Part shown: positions 1-12,814 of the stretch, in pieces | Position numbering within the stretch: the stretch's first letter is position 1 | Layout of the letters: each line of letters opens with the position of its first letter | Source: Magnolia sinica | Taxonomy: Eukaryota; Streptophyta; Magnoliopsida; Magnoliales; Magnoliaceae | Direction: 5' to 3' | Length of the DNA: 64,000 nucleotides | Assembly: GCF_029962835.1 (NCBI RefSeq) | Contig: NC_080577.1 | Coordinates: forward strand, 6,510,001 to 6,574,000 | Program-made: the position numbers and the translations under genes | Notes under the pieces: generated by a model | Told to the model about the DNA's origin: nothing | What the model saw: only the letters and a program-made list of their open reading frames with translations | The model's database searches: none

Positions 1-2060
1 ACGGATGGCTAAGACAGAGCAATCCCCTGGGTACCTGGCCCATACGCGTGATGGCCCACCAGAATAACAGTTCAGTACCACTGTTTGTTGGAATGGTTGG
101 TACTGCGTACGAAATCCAAACCGCCCAAATGGCAGGAACCACCTTAGATGGATTATAGATAGAAGACCTCACAATTCAACGTCACCGATATGACCTTTCC
201 ATCATTCCTTGCGTTTGCTAATTTCGCACGAGTGTGAAGCCCAGCCCAACCTAGCCCATCAGCATGCATCCACACGTGACAATATAGGCCACGTGTGCAA
301 CGTCGAAGCTTTCCATTTATTTGGAGATAATGCCTTAAAAAAGATCAGACAGTTTCACTTGAATGGTTCCCAATGTACAAAGTAATTTAACCTTTAGAAA
401 ATATCATGGTTTTTATGCCTGAGGAACTTAACAGTGTGGCCCACCTGATGGAGAGATCTGATCTCTCACACGTGTTTCATGTTGGCACTTGCGCAACTTA
501 TCTTCCACCTTACACGTGTCAATGGAGCATTGAAATGGAACTGTCCATTGTGTAGCCCCTACTGTATATGGTCCACGATAACGCTAGTTGGATGATTCTA
601 GTCATATATTAACTCCTATCCATTTTCCTGCTGAAATTAAAGACCATTTAACAATCCTGTTTACACAGTCAATTTTGAGGACAGTGATCTGATGCCTATG
701 ATCATCCAATCGGTGCCGTTTTTCCTCTTTATGGACGGTGCGGATTCACCATATCATAGCACGTGTACGGTGGAAGGTATGTTGAGTGAAAGCCCGGTGA
801 AGTGGGCCCTTCCAACAATTTCTCTGTAAGGAGCTCGATCTCGCTGGTTCCCTTCAGAATTCCACATGACAAATTAAAATCCGTGACACGCTGCAAATCA
901 ATGACACGTGGGAAATTAGTGACGTGGCCCACTCATATCTGTCGTGCTAGAACATGAAGAGATGTTTCTCACCCAAGCATAACACACGTGGCACCTTCAC
1001 AGGTGGATCCAATCCGTCCATTCGGTGGTCCTACCCTTAGATGGTCCTTGGTCGAAAATCACGTCAGTCCTTCCTGTTGAACCCATTTCATCACCATCCA
1101 TTTCAAAGGCCAGAATCGACATGGATAGGATCACCCATTCAGTCTGGTTTTCAACTATAGTACGTTCACGGTGAGGTCCCACGAGATGGACGGTCTGGAT
1201 CGACGTCTCCCAGTCATGCCACAAGTCATGAAACCCCGCGGCTTCACTGGTTAATGCACGCGTCCGAAAGACCATAACTTACTGCCGTTTGTACACTATT
1301 CGCGCGACACCCTGTCCATCTACATGCGTGCGTCATATCTGGGCCGCTAATCAGCCCAGTCAACTGATATGTCAGCCACACATACAAAAGAAAGAAGCAA
1401 AGTTCAGAAAAATATTGATCTCCAACGGTCTATATTCAAAGTACATGTGTGACCCACCTGATAAGTGGCTCTTCTTCACTGAGGCCACCAACTGATCAGT
1501 GGCCCAGATCTTGTACAAATGAGCCACATTGGCACGTGCAGTGAATCCTGGCCAATCATCTCATACATGGAGAAGTAACAGAAATTGAATGAGCTGGCAT
1601 GCAAGACGGACGGACGGACGGCGTGGATATAAAACACTACATCACGGTGGGCCCCCACAGTCTCGGAACCACCTAATCCGCGTCCTACCACCACTGGGGT
1701 TGTCAGCCTTTCATCCCAAAAGCAATCGAAGATAAAAAGAAAAAGGAAAAGGCTTATTACAGTTTATTACCTCATAATGGAAAAACAAAAATACGATCAA
1801 ACGCAATTGCACATGAATGCCTGGAAGAAACGATGAGGGGTTATTTCACAGGCTTAATCAGCACGTATGACACCTTTTTTTCCGTTTGGGTGTGAAAACA
1901 AAAGATACATCTATTGTACATTTTCATCCCTACAAAATAAATAGGGATATATAAGGCAGCAACAAATGGTTAGTTTTGCCTCCTTTTTTTGGCCTTTTCT
2001 GAATCTTCATAGAGGAGCAAGTTTTCTCCTATGATGGCAAGCCTGTGATCTCTCGCGTCT
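1..2060. other. Intergenic DNA, no gene seen
   Basis: I see no exon chain or conserved domain here. The open frames are short and have no recognisable protein signature. Several stretches resemble decayed MITE pieces of the kind found across the window, with GTGGCCCAC and CACGTG words near 430-520, 760-930 and 970-1010. The many ACGTG words could be read as G-box-like sites, but they sit inside repeats and are no evidence of a promoter. Confidence 0.5.
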
Positions 2061-2079
2061 CTAATACGGCACATGCGGC

Positions 2080-2279
2080 TTGAATTTCTTCGAGCTTGGT
2101 CCGACTTGACTTGACCACCATGCTACCTTAGTTTGAACTTGGATCAGCTCGGTCCTTGATCCTGACTAGGCTGTTCGGATTGAACAGCAGCTGGCCAACT
2201 CGAGCCAAGTTCAAATCGAGCTTGTTCTCAATCTTTTGAGCCGAGTTCTGAGTTTGAACCTAAAAGCTGAGTTAAAGTC

Positions 2280-2318
<39 letters not shown>

Positions 2319-2540
2319 AGTGATCTTGATCCGGGTCAAACCGAGTCAAGTTCTGAGTTGACTTGAGTCAAGTTCAGTCTAGCTCAAACTTGGCTTGGAC
2401 TGTACTCGGCTTGTAATTTTTTCAAGCTTAAAAACTCAGCTTGAACCCAATTTCAAGCTGAGTTGAGTCGTACTTTTTCAAGTTAAGCCAAACGAGTTAA
2501 CCGAGCTAACTTGGTTCATGTCCAGCTTTAGTTTCACGAA
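2080..2540. repeat. Degenerate GAGTTGAGCTCGA-type repeat with a TA/CA microsatellite
   Basis: The segment is a run of imperfect short words built on GAGTTGAGC, TTGACTTGAGTC and GAGCTCGAAC. A (TA)n tract at about 2280-2304 passes into (CA)n at about 2305-2317. The same kind of low-complexity DNA recurs at 12815-13285 and 17575-17650. It is a dispersed repeat, probably the body of an old non-autonomous DNA transposon, but I could not find clean ends. Confidence 0.55.
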
Positions 2541-2559
2541 CAAGCCACAGTGCTGGGTA

Positions 2560-3550
2560 GCTGCCTACTGGTTTACTTAGGCAAACCGAGAGCCAAGAGG
2601 GTGTAACTTTCATGAGATTCACTGTTCATCAGGTGCACTGCTTCATTAATTTAACCATTGAAACTAAAAATCACGATCAATCAAAACTCCTGCATATCAA
2701 TATGAAAGCATTACCCAAAATTTTCCATATTCTAAAATTCAGGTGGGCCGTAGGATTTGAATTTACAGCTTTTTGGTACAAATTGTTTGGGTAGCCCAAC
2801 AGGGTTGAATCATCTTGATTTTTAAGATGAAGGCCCAAAAAGGAGTGAAGTACGTAGTGGACAACATAGAATGTTAAGTCGTTTTTCCCACATTAGTGAA
2901 AGTAACTTGGTAGGTACCTCGGGCGACCTACCAAGTGTTTGTGCATGTAGCGCTATGGCCATCATGTGACATCTCATGGAGCCCACAGACAGAGATATGA
3001 TTTTATTTTTCTTTAGAGTTAAGTGTGGACCATTGATAAATTTCATTTCAATTTCTACATTTATCTACACACAGTAATGGTCCGAATCCACCTGTCCAAT
3101 GTATGTTTCGATCACAATGATCCGGCGATGCGGCCTTCCAATTAAGTATTTGGAAAATGGATGATAAAACATGTCCCACTATTCCTTTCATGGGCAACTT
3201 AAACAAATGCCTTTGATCTTATAACGCGGCGAATTTGGGGCCATGAGTAATCCGAAGTGGATAGACCCACTACCCCAATTATGTTACCTGGTTGGCCAAA
3301 CCCCCATGTTTAACATTCCAAATCGCACAATCTAGATCCTAGGGCATTCTCAATCCGGGTTGCTATTCTTATCATCCGGAAAATACAATTTTCCATTTCT
3401 ATCATTGATGAAGTTGTAATGAAAATTTTATATTGAAATTCAGAGATTTATACTTTGAATCATGTAATAGTCAGCATATAACATGATTCCATACGTGTAT
3501 GCTCTAAAATAATAACATTCTTGTCGTTTCATATATAAATTATAATATCG
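2560..3550. other. Intergenic DNA, no gene seen
   Basis: No supported gene. Short open frames lack recognisable domains. Fragments such as the GGTGGGCC and CTTTTTGG words near 2745 match the general MITE-like background of the window. Confidence 0.45.
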
Positions 3551-3552
3551 AT

Positions 3553-4112
3553 TTCTTATGAGAAATGCTCCCGTGCTCTAAGAGCACTATAACTTATAAA
3601 GCTACTAGTGGCATTGGGTCACTTGCACAGTCCAATCAATCCATTTGAACTGTCCATTAAGTCCACTGCATCCATAACAGATTTTATAGGCTACTATGCA
3701 AAAGTCACTTTGATAGTTAAATGATCTTACTTTACGTAGTCATCCTTCTTCCAGGCCATGGATGGGATGGTTAGGGTTACCTAACAAAAGAGATTTTCCT
3801 GATATAAGCAATCTATGACAGCCCTTAATATATATCCAGATTGAATTTTGATTGACTTATTTTTGTGTAAACAATCTTGCCTGTTTATAGTAAAGGTTAG
3901 TGATTAGATGGTTATGATTGTCAGATGAGTGTGATTTTCCTTTATTTTATTTTATTTTTATTTTTTTGAAAGGTGTGATATTTACACTGTAGTCCATGAA
4001 ATATGTGTTGTAACTAACGGATAGTCTAAATCAGTTGACTGAACAAAGTGTTCAAAAACAACTAACTGGGAGCACTGTACCTTATAGTGCTCTGCACCAG
4101 AGCAACTCATGA
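3553..4112. mobile_element. Non-autonomous inverted-repeat element (MITE)
   Basis: The left end reads ATGAGAAATGCTC followed by CTAAGAGCACTATAA. The right end, reverse complemented, reads ATGAGTTGCTC followed by CAGAGCACTATAAGG. These form imperfect terminal inverted repeats of about 40 bp around roughly 560 bp of AT-rich DNA without coding capacity. I could not settle a target duplication, so the superfamily is open. Confidence 0.6.
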
Positions 4113-4370
4113 TACAGGTAACATTGCACCATCTAATGGTTCACAAACATCGTAGATGGGGCCCACCTAGGTCCCACAGAAAACCATCTATGGGAGTGAC
4201 CCACGTTATCTTAGCTCTAGGGTATCATGTATGGGAAGAAGTAGCATATTGCGTGCCCATTCCTGTACAACGTACCAGAGTCATGGGATTCAGACAATCT
4301 TGCATTATCCAATGGTTTATAAACATGTATGTGGGCTCAACTGGGTCCCACGGAAGAACTTGTCCTGGAT
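4095..4370 (+). repeat. Diverged tandem duplication, about 178-bp unit
   Basis: A block starting near 4095 (ACCAGAG, then TTGCACCATCTAATGG and GGTCCCACAG) recurs near 4273 (ACCAGAG, CTTGCATTATCCAATGG, GGGTCCCACGG). The copies differ at many positions, so this is an old duplication. It overlaps the right end of the MITE at 3553-4112. Confidence 0.5.
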
Positions 4371-4745
4371 CATTGCTCTGGAGATTTTTATGAAAGCTAG
4401 GCATGCGATTCTATCAAATGGCTAATATATCCTACTTGAAATGTTCAAAAAATCGGTTAATGAAAAAAAACGGCTAGAAACAGGATAGAGATGAAGCATT
4501 GCAATAATAGAGATGAGAAAAGAGGGTTCTTTCTCACTGCCTCCCACCCATCACTTCATTTCAAAAGGATAGCTTTAAAGGCCCATCAGAATATGCACGA
4601 ATCTGCTACACATCTGCATAAAACCTCAGTATTTTCTTTTATAACACAGCTTTTAGGCTTTTAGCTCGCTTTCAAGCACTCACCTCCACTTCTCCTCCTT
4701 CTCTACAAAGCTTCCAAATAACATCATCTCTCCATGCTCCTCAGC

Positions 4746-4751
4746 TTTATT
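4746..4751 (-). terminator. Candidate poly(A) signal for the IDD gene
   Basis: AATAAA on the minus strand lies about 38 bp downstream of the stop codon of the IDD gene. The hexamer is seen directly. Its use is inference, because other AT-rich signals lie further downstream at 4620-4680. Confidence 0.3.
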
Positions 4752-4788
4752 ACTGCTTTGCCTCCCATTGAGGCCCACCACCACAGAT

Positions 4789-6527
4789 TCATATCCAGCC
4801 GTTGATCGAAGATGGACAAAGAGTTTGAACCCCAACACCTAAGAAATCCCTAGTTTGCCCTCCTTCTTGATCATCCTTACGTGTGTTTTGCCGCTTTGAC
4901 GGATACATCTGTGTCTGGTTCGATGCGGAGAGATCATTTAAGGAGTTCTCTAGATCATGACCGAAACCTGGGGCAATTGGGTTTGGACCCATGATCCCAT
5001 TGTACCTGTTTACACCTTGAAGATGAGGGTTGTCGCACTTCATCCCAAACGTCCCAAGGAAAGATGAATCGGATGAAGTTACGCCAATCTGGGCGGCTTT
5101 TTGTAACAAGGCAGTCGCCGACATGTCAGTCGGTGTGGGGTGGTGGTGGTGGTGGTGTTGGGTGCTGTACAAGGAAGGAGCACTTACAAGGTGAGGGCTG
5201 CCAGCTTCCTTCATATTGCCTGATGTTAGCGATGTGCTTGTAAGTTCTCCTGAGTTCAACGACGAGAGCTTGCTCCCATACACCCAATTCAGTTGATAAT
5301 CTGTTTGTTGATGACTTGAACATGAAGCGAATGGATCTACATACATGGCTCCTGAATTCGCAGGACCGATTTGATGTAATTCTGAGAGATTATTGCTTAA
5401 GGTTTCACTGTCCTGAGGCCCTTGGCCCATCCACAGAGAGAGCCCGCCTCTACTTTGATCGATAGCCTGGTTGTTGTTCGTGATTGGCTTGAATATAGAA
5501 GGGAAATGTTGCACCATGTTCGGCTTTATCGAACTACTGATGAAATGAACATTGCCAGCGCCCATCTGGTTATTCATGTTTGATGCAGCTGAAACTCTTG
5601 CAGTTTCTTCTGCTAAGGCATCACAGAAGGCCCTGTGAGTGATGAAGCTATCTCTCCTGATATTCAACAACAAACCCAACAAAAATGAGAGAGAGAGAGA
5701 GGTGTAATCTTCTCCATGTTACAATCAATTGGGAAACTAATAAGCATGAATTACAATTTCCTTGCTTTGGTTTTCTTTATTTTCATTAGTTTGTATTGAT
5801 TAGCTAAAAATCTCATAATCTTAAACAACCATTTGTAGAAATTCATTTCAGCTATGGTTGTAACATACCTTGAGAACAAAGTCCCACAATCGCATCGATA
5901 CTCTCGTGTGCCGCATGTCTTCGAATGCGCTTTCCAATCTGACTGCACAGCATACCTCTTTGAGCACTTCTCACACTTCCACTTCTTCTCTCCATGCTTC
6001 CTACAAAAATGCTTCTTGATGCCGGTTAGATCTCCGAGAGCCCTGGATGGGTGGTGGTGCACACAGCTCTTTTCTGGGCACACATAAACGCGCTTTCTCG
6101 GCTCTTTGGTGCTCCTCTGCCTAAGCTTCCATGGAAGGTTATGCCCTCGACGGTGCAGTTGGAGGTTTTGGTCTCTTTGAAAACCTTTCCCACATATCTC
6201 ACACAAGAATCTGTTGGTGGCCATGAGAGTCTTCGGAGATAAGGCGATGACCTCTGCATCTGGATCTGTAACACCCACATGAAATCATGAAAAAGGAAGA
6301 AGATGCATGCATATACCAATAAAAGATATAGATACCAAGAAAAGGATAAAAGCTTTGCTTTGAGAAGAAAAATAAGAGAAAGGAAGAGAAGGGTTTTATT
6401 TTTCTAATTTGCCTGGAGTTCCTGGTAGGTTTCTCTTCCTCTTCGTTAAAGGAGGATTGGAATCCCCACATGGTTTCTGAGAGAAAGCTGATCTTGTGAC
6501 TGCTTCTCCAGCCATCTCACCCAACAT
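4789..6527 (-). CDS. IDD: IDD-family C2H2 zinc-finger transcription factor
   Basis: This gene encodes a plant INDETERMINATE DOMAIN transcription factor, a nuclear DNA-binding protein. Three coding exons join in frame: 6527-6413, 6265-5869 and 5656-4789 (115+397+868 = 1380 nt, 459 residues plus stop). The start at 6527 is the first ATG after an in-frame TAG at 6554-6552; a second Met at residue 5 is possible. Visible parts are a basic KRKRNLPGTP motif (29-38) and four fingers: C2H2 at 60-80, C2H2 at 101-129, C2HC at 136-156, and a fourth beginning C163-D-C165 and ending near C182, split by intron 2. The C-terminal half has LSLWMGQ (243-249), a six-His run (338-343), MSATALLQKAAQIG (349-362) and TRDFLGVG (439-446), followed by a tail ending SSINGWI. 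These C-terminal motifs match the JACKDAW/NUTCRACKER-like IDD subgroup, whose Arabidopsis members work with the GRAS proteins SHORT-ROOT and SCARECROW. The exact orthologue is not decided. Nothing suggests a pseudogene. Confidence 0.94.
5657..5868 (-). other. IDD intron 2 (GT-AG)
   Basis: The donor is AAG|GTATGT and the acceptor ATATCAG|GAGAG. The intron is 212 nt and interrupts the fourth zinc finger between the two Arg codons of FSRRDSF. It holds a short (GA)n tract at about 5687-5701, next to the acceptor side. Confidence 0.88.
6266..6412 (-). other. IDD intron 1, apparent GC-AG intron
   Basis: Exon 1 ends ...ACTCCAG and the intron begins GCAAAT. It ends TGTTACAG, and exon 2 starts ATCCAGATG. 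Joining the two gives the expected NLPGTP-DPDAEV reading through the split Asp codon. No GT donor nearby keeps that reading. The intron is 147 nt. Confidence 0.8.
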
Positions 6528-6554
6528 CACACCTTGTAAGGTTCTTTTGATCTA

Positions 6555-6747
6555 TACACCAGAAGATGAAAGGAAAAGAAAAAATAATAATAATAAGGAG
6601 AGGAAATGAAGATGCAATCGAAAGCAACAAGACATGAATTGGTAGGTACCTTTGGCTTGGTCTGGTCCTAATAACATTCACTTAGAAATAAATCGTTGGA
6701 TGATGGAACTCTAATCCGCACATACAAATAGATGGCTGGATGATTCC

Positions 6748-6781
<34 letters not shown>

Positions 6782-7070
6782 ATATGCACATAAAGAAATA
6801 GGATGTTGGGTGATTAGAATCTCTACCTCTCTCTCTCTTGCTCTCAAGAGCTGCTTTTTCTCGGAAAAAGAAAATAGTTGTTTTTTAAGGGAGGCGGTGA
6901 AAAGTTAAAGGAGGGGAGGTTGAAGAGAGAGAGAGAGAGGGCAAAGGTGCATGATGACACATATGATGAGGTCGGAAGAAAGCGAGTCTGTATGCCTTTA
7001 CCATTTGGAATGATTATCCCATTATTTGCTGCTTTTTGATATTTCCTCTCCATCTCTCCCCCCCACACCA
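6555..7070 (-). promoter_or_regulatory. 5' flank or leader of the IDD gene with CT/GA tracts
   Basis: The DNA upstream of the IDD start is rich in pyrimidine-purine microsatellites: TC repeats at 6751-6778 and 6827-6845, and a GA tract at about 6923-6940. Such tracts are common in plant 5' leaders and core promoters, and a leader intron is possible. No TATA box can be assigned with confidence. The open frame on the minus strand through 6844-7071 has no recognisable domain. Confidence 0.4.
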
Positions 7071-7074
7071 AGTA

Positions 7075-7445
7075 TTTCAGTCTTGGTGCAATGCATCCGG
7101 ATGTACATTACTCATTGGATCTTAGGTAATTTTTCTACCATCCAAACCGTTTATACCATAAGTATCACTTTGGATGGGGATACCCAAAAAGTATAATCTC
7201 TTAGGTTGGAAAATTTTAACCATTTTGTTAGGTTTCTCTTTTACTTTGATATGGACGGTGAAAGTAATCTTTGAATTATCCAAAGTTTAATATGTTTAAA
7301 TCTTGAAAATATTTTGGCTTTCTCTCATCGATGGTATGGATCATCTTATAAACGGCTTGGATAATTAAAAATAATTTCTATCCAACCGCTTTATACAAAG
7401 GCTTATCATACTTCACTACATCGGGATGTATTCTAGCGAAACCTC
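7075..7445. mobile_element. Possible MITE
   Basis: The left side GCATCCGGATGTACATTACT is loosely inverted at the right side, where the reverse complement reads ATACATCCCGATGTAGTGAAG. Between them lies about 330 bp of AT-rich non-coding DNA with ATCCAAACCG and ATCCAACCG words. The ends are imperfect and no target duplication was settled. Confidence 0.4.
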
Positions 7446-8690
7446 CTCCGTATTTTAATATAGGAAAATTTAACAGGAACAAGAGAAAACCTAGACTGCT
7501 TGCCACTTTCTTTGGTTTTCAACTTAGGTAATCGATTAGCTTTCATACACGTGGCAAATGTTTGTGATATCTCGAAGCGATCATCTGGTGGGATCCACCT
7601 TGGATGATATACACCCCATAATTCATGTTGATTAGGCAATCATAGCGCTTGGATTGAAAGATTTTTTTTATAAAAACAAGTGGATATGGTCATAGAAGAT
7701 TGGTTGAATTTTTAATAACCGTCCATTTAAACTTCCCTAAATGTCGTCTAATACAATGGGTAGGATTGCCTGATGAATGTGATCTTGAGGACATGACCCA
7801 CCCAATCAAATCTCATAAACTTGCCGCGGTTGTACTGAAAGGCAATCCTTCGTAGGTTGAGCTAAAGAAAGTATAAACATTAGAAGAGTCATTTAATACT
7901 CTTGCAGAGAGTGATGCTTGATATATAGGCGAGGTTGTACACGTGGCAGATATTAATTAACTCAAGTTAGACCGTCCAAATTATGAAATTCGCTATAATT
8001 AGCCTCAATCCCAAAGTTAGATTGGTTACACATTTTAACCTCCGATTCCTGCACATCAACTATCAAACTCTTCCAGAGTATCAAAGTTCTTCTATGTAAT
8101 ACATACCCTCTCTCCGTCCAGATAATATACAGATATTCCATTCTACACAAAAAGCCTAACCTCTAGCTTTACTAATTAAAAAGTCGCTGTATATATGCAT
8201 TTCCCAAAAAGATTTCCAAGATCCTTTTCCCATCCACATGCAGAGACACGTACCAGCATGCCACATATGTGCACAATCCAAGCTCTCTCTCTGGTGTGCC
8301 CCACTTTTATAATTTCGATCTTCTGGCATAAAAATCAGGCCGTTTAACTTCTCCAGTGGGCCATGTCGTACACAGAAAATGGATGGCTGGATGAAAAAGA
8401 GTGTCACCCGTCCATTTGTTTGTAGTACACTGTGACCCACCTGAGAAGTGAAATGTGCCTAATTTTAGGCCAAGAAGATCCAAATAATGTGGCCCACTTG
8501 AAGCAAAGCTCGGATCACACGATCTGTGGGCCACACAGCCCTGTGTGGTTGACACCTGGGTGTGGATGGGCAGAGAAATATCTACATTTCCATAGTTCTA
8601 AATCGAGTGACCAAAATATCCTCAATCATTATTTTCTTTTATCAGATGAACCCACTCCTAATAACTTATATACTCCTAAGATATTTTAAA
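7446..8690. other. Intergenic DNA with MITE-like fragments
   Basis: No exon chain is seen. The section 8270-8560 contains several GTGGGCCAC and GTGACCCACCTGA words typical of the local MITE background. Short open frames on both strands lack known domains. Confidence 0.45.
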
Positions 8691-9590
8691 TTATCAAAAA
8701 TGCCCTCCAAAAAAGGCTAAAATGATCAAAATGGTCTTTTCAAATGCCCAAAATGACCATGACTTTTTTGTTTATCTCATGGACTGTTTTATTTTTGCGC
8801 TATTTGTTACTTAGTTTGTAAGTTTTTTGGAGAATGTTAAAGTCAGCCTAGTATTTCTGAGGAAATATTAAATTTCGTTTGCTTGATATGCTAAGTTTTT
8901 GGAGGAAATGTAGGAAAAGTTTAAAATTTTGGATGAAAAATTAAGAAATGGAATTCCTAGGTTAATGTAAAAACTAATAAAAAAGTGCAAATTAAACTTT
9001 ATATATATATAAAAAAATAAGGAAAATATTAAGCCGAGAAATATAAAAGCTAGACCTAATTTTTATTGTTAAAGTTGAATTAGTATTTTCCAAGGACATA
9101 TTAAATTTTATTTGCTCAGTATACCTAGTTCCCGAAGGAAATTTGGGAGAAGTTTAAAATGTAAGATTTTTATTAGGTGGCCTTTAAATGATCAATGTTT
9201 TTAATATTGATCTGACCATTGGATATTTAAATTGAGCATATGTAATGGGGGTGGTGCACTTAGACTGTATTATGTATTCGCAGTACTTCAAGAGTTTTTT
9301 AGTGCCTTAGGTTTTTCGTTTTCAAATTGGAGTTGAAAAATAAAATTCTTAGAGAATGTGAAAACATCAACTAAAAAGTATGAATTAAACTTAATTTTTT
9401 TATAAAAAAAATAGAAACTTTTTAAGTTGAAAAATATAAAAACTATCAATCAAATATCCTTTTAAGCAAGTTAGCCATATGAAGCGAAACAAAACTATAG
9501 TAACGATACGGCCAGTCTGGTCAATTAAAAAGTAAAAAAGATTGTACTTCTCTTTTTTCACATGTGAAAACAAAATTTACCAATTTACCA
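8690..9590 (+). repeat. AT-rich decayed repeat with internal duplication
   Basis: A block beginning GTTAAAGT near 8835, followed by ...GGAAATGTAGGAAAAGTTTAAAAT, recurs near 9070 as GTTAAAGT...GGAAATTTGGGAGAAGTTTAAAAT. A second word set (ACTAATAAAAAAGTGCAAATTAAACTT) near 8970 recurs as an imperfect match near 9380. The segment is non-coding and looks like an old element. Its class is unknown. Confidence 0.45.
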
Positions 9591-12500
9591 CGCCTAGGTG
9601 ACTTGGAGAAAAGTACTGCAGAGACCATTTTTCTGCTTCCACATGCATGATGCATGGGACGGCCAGCTACTGATTCATCCGTTTACCCCTCAACATGTTG
9701 AAAATTACACACACATGCCCCTCTAGCTAAACAAGCTGTGGTTAAAAGAACCTCTAATACATGGTTATTAATGTTATGGCCCAAGTAATAATGGTTAAGA
9801 TCATGTTCCAAACCTTAGTGAAAAAATTTACACTGTATGTAAGCTTGCTAATCCAACTATAATACTGTATATGTGTGACACAGTTGTATCGCACCACCTC
9901 ATATATGATTTTAGATGAATCACAACTGAGTGGGGTCCACTGGTACTCCCGATCACACTATCTAACCCTTAGGGCAATCCAAACTGTTGATCAATAAGGA
10001 CCACCTTATAAAATTCTTACATTTCCATCTCTCACTTTGTATCCGAGCTGCTTCAATCATCGGAAACAATAGCCCGATCTCTGAAAGTTGATTTAATGGG
10101 CCTTGCAGTTCTACTTCACTCCTATCCGAGGCCACTGCACCTGCGTCCATTGCCGCTGGATGCCAAGAGCGTCACCTCTATGAGCTCCGTATAACACATG
10201 TGGAAAATTGCCTAAATACCTAGGAGCAATGTGAATGTGTCTCATGCATTTGGATCTGCCTGCAACATGAAAAATGTACGCGAAATCCAGGTCCTTCATT
10301 GATGGGCCCCACTGCATAACTACACTAGTCCAAAACTCAGGCCAGTCATCGCTTACCATTGGAGGTGGGACAGGCACTCATGTTGAATGTGAACCTTTCG
10401 CATTTATAGTTTTGAGAACTGACCACTTACAGGCAATGTACCATAACTTGTGGCATCGTACGTACCATCTTTCTTGAAACATGTCTAACATGAAAAAGGT
10501 AGGCCGCACACTGAAGATCCCCTTGGACAGAAATCAGACCGACAGTGATCAGGTGAGCCACGCCTTTTCATTAAAGGACAGTCGACCATCTGATTCACCA
10601 TACAGTAGTGATGCCCCGATTGAGTGGATCAGCTTGATTTTCGATAAAGGGTGATTTTCGTAGTGGGGACCAGACGTTTTAATGGTACGGATGTTGGTGG
10701 TGGGGAGGACTGTACAGCACCACAAGTTCTACGGTTGCCTGTATGTGGTAAGATCTCTATAGTTTAACCATCTTTTGTTTTGCACATATTGGCCCACTAT
10801 ATGAGTGGACTGGATTGAGTTTGAGATGGAACGCATATGCCTGTTGAATGGCTGGGATCTTGCACATGAGAGAGAGAGGTGTTGTGACTCGGCATTAACT
10901 CGGAATGACCCAGTTCGTCTCAATCAAACATAAGTAATAACTGAAGGAGTAAAAATGTAAAATTCAAAACTAACCGAAAGATGACTCACTTCTTGCTTTT
11001 GCTTTTTCTCTTTGCAAAAGTAGAAAACATGTCATTGCCAATTGCCTGAGTCAACTTGTTCCGAGTCTTAAGTCCTTTTGCACAGCGTATTTCACACACA
11101 TGCTTCCTCAGTTACAACAACGTGGTTAGCAAGTTTATACAAATCCACTTCCTATAACTCATGAAACGATCTCCTACTTTAGCTCCTCTTACTCAAGATA
11201 GTGACATATTAATCTCATTTAAACAAAAGCTGAGTAAAATCTCTGCTTTTCTACACATCGTATGTGCCCAAACCGAACCCATGCGTGAAATCCAGTCCAT
11301 TAGTCAAATGGGGTCCATTGTGAAAATGCACTAAATAAAAACCAAACTCATCCGTTCATCAGGTGGGTCACACATATATGCTGAATATTCATCACTTGTA
11401 ACATTTTCGTAGCACCCACCTTACGAATCAACTCGCCTGACTTTTCTCCCTCAACATGTGGGGTCCGCTCGATGTGGAGTCTGGATCTATCACATGTGCG
11501 CTGACCTATCCCGTGCACTGCAGAGAAAACCATCAATCTCACACGAGCGAGCCACGTCAGCATTGCACATTAAAATAAAGGTGAGGGTCATGCCTGCCAA
11601 TAAAAGAAAGGAATATTTTTTTGTTCTCATTTTTTGCAATGGTGGGGTCTCTCTCTGTGAAATATGTCAATGATATGTTATTTATTTCCTCTTTATAAAG
11701 TGAAAAACGCTTTCAATTAAAGTTCGGCAACTCATATTTGCTTAAATTGTAATCTTTGCTTTTGTGAAACACACACGTAGGTACTACCTATGTAATTGAT
11801 TGCACGGAATTTTGATGTCCCAAGCCGAATTTTCGGTGGGCCATGTGTTTGACAGCCGTTTGATAGAAAAAGATCACATGGGTGTTGAAAATAACTCACA
11901 GCCAAGTTCGGTGTAAGTGATCCCACATGATCAGTCCTCGTAAGGAACGTATATGATAAAGAAATAGACAGGAGGTTGGTATATAACCTTTGATTCCGTT
12001 TCCATGCTCCATGCACGTGTTCAAGCATCGAGGTTGCAAACCTCCGAAGGAAACGACGCCAGAAAGAACAGGAAAGGAATAGTTGTCCCAGAATGCCACG
12101 TCAGCTTCATTGACCAGATCTCAGACTACACCAGTCATTGTTTGTAATGTCTTGCGAGATATGCGATTTGTCTCGTCTGTCGCGCCGCTGGGGGCCACAT
12201 CTGAGATGGTCTGATGATCGGGACCGTCCAGCTTCTGAATTATATGCTACTATAGTTATCGTGGGAGACTTGCATTGAATGGATGATTCTGATCATCAAT
12301 ATGCGTAGAGGAATTTATACATTAAGAAGGCGATTTCCAATGGTACGCATCTACTTCAAAATCGACAGCTAGGATCGTTGTTGTAAGTGTGATAGTGGGG
12401 TTATGGTTTGTTTATGATATCACCCAGAAGATGGACGGTTCAAATCATCAGAACAACTCAACATCTGGCCCCAGTGGGACGACATATGCCAGAGACAAGA

Positions 12501-12810
12501 CGAACTCGTACAGGATTGTTGTGTTCTTTCTTTCCTGGCGTTTTTTTTGGTTATAATGATACGGTTTGGATCATATACATCAAACATACAGTATATAAGC
12601 TATCGTATGGTGGCGATGAGATGGGGTACTGACTGCTAGAGAGGTGTGGGAACCATCCAAGTGTTATTTCCTCAAGACAGATGATGCGGTAGAAAATGAT
12701 GGGCCACATGCGTTACTCTTGTCTTGTGTCGACCACACAAGGATAGGAAATGCGTATATATTCAGAATCTTCGCCTCTATAACACACATGACTAACACAT
12801 GACTAAAGCT
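9591..12810. other. Intergenic DNA, no gene seen
   Basis: I find no conserved protein signature, exon chain or RNA gene. The open frames are shorter than 100 codons, lie on both strands and resemble chance frames. Repeated GGTGGGTCACAC and CATGTGGGGTCC words near 11360-11470 again suggest MITE remnants. Confidence 0.45.
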
Positions 12811-12814
12811 GTAT

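Noticed and set aside
6026-6471. Alternative minus-strand frames across the IDD exon 1-2 region
   Set aside because: They are shadows of the IDD exons. The zinc-finger frame with the split Asp codon explains the region fully.
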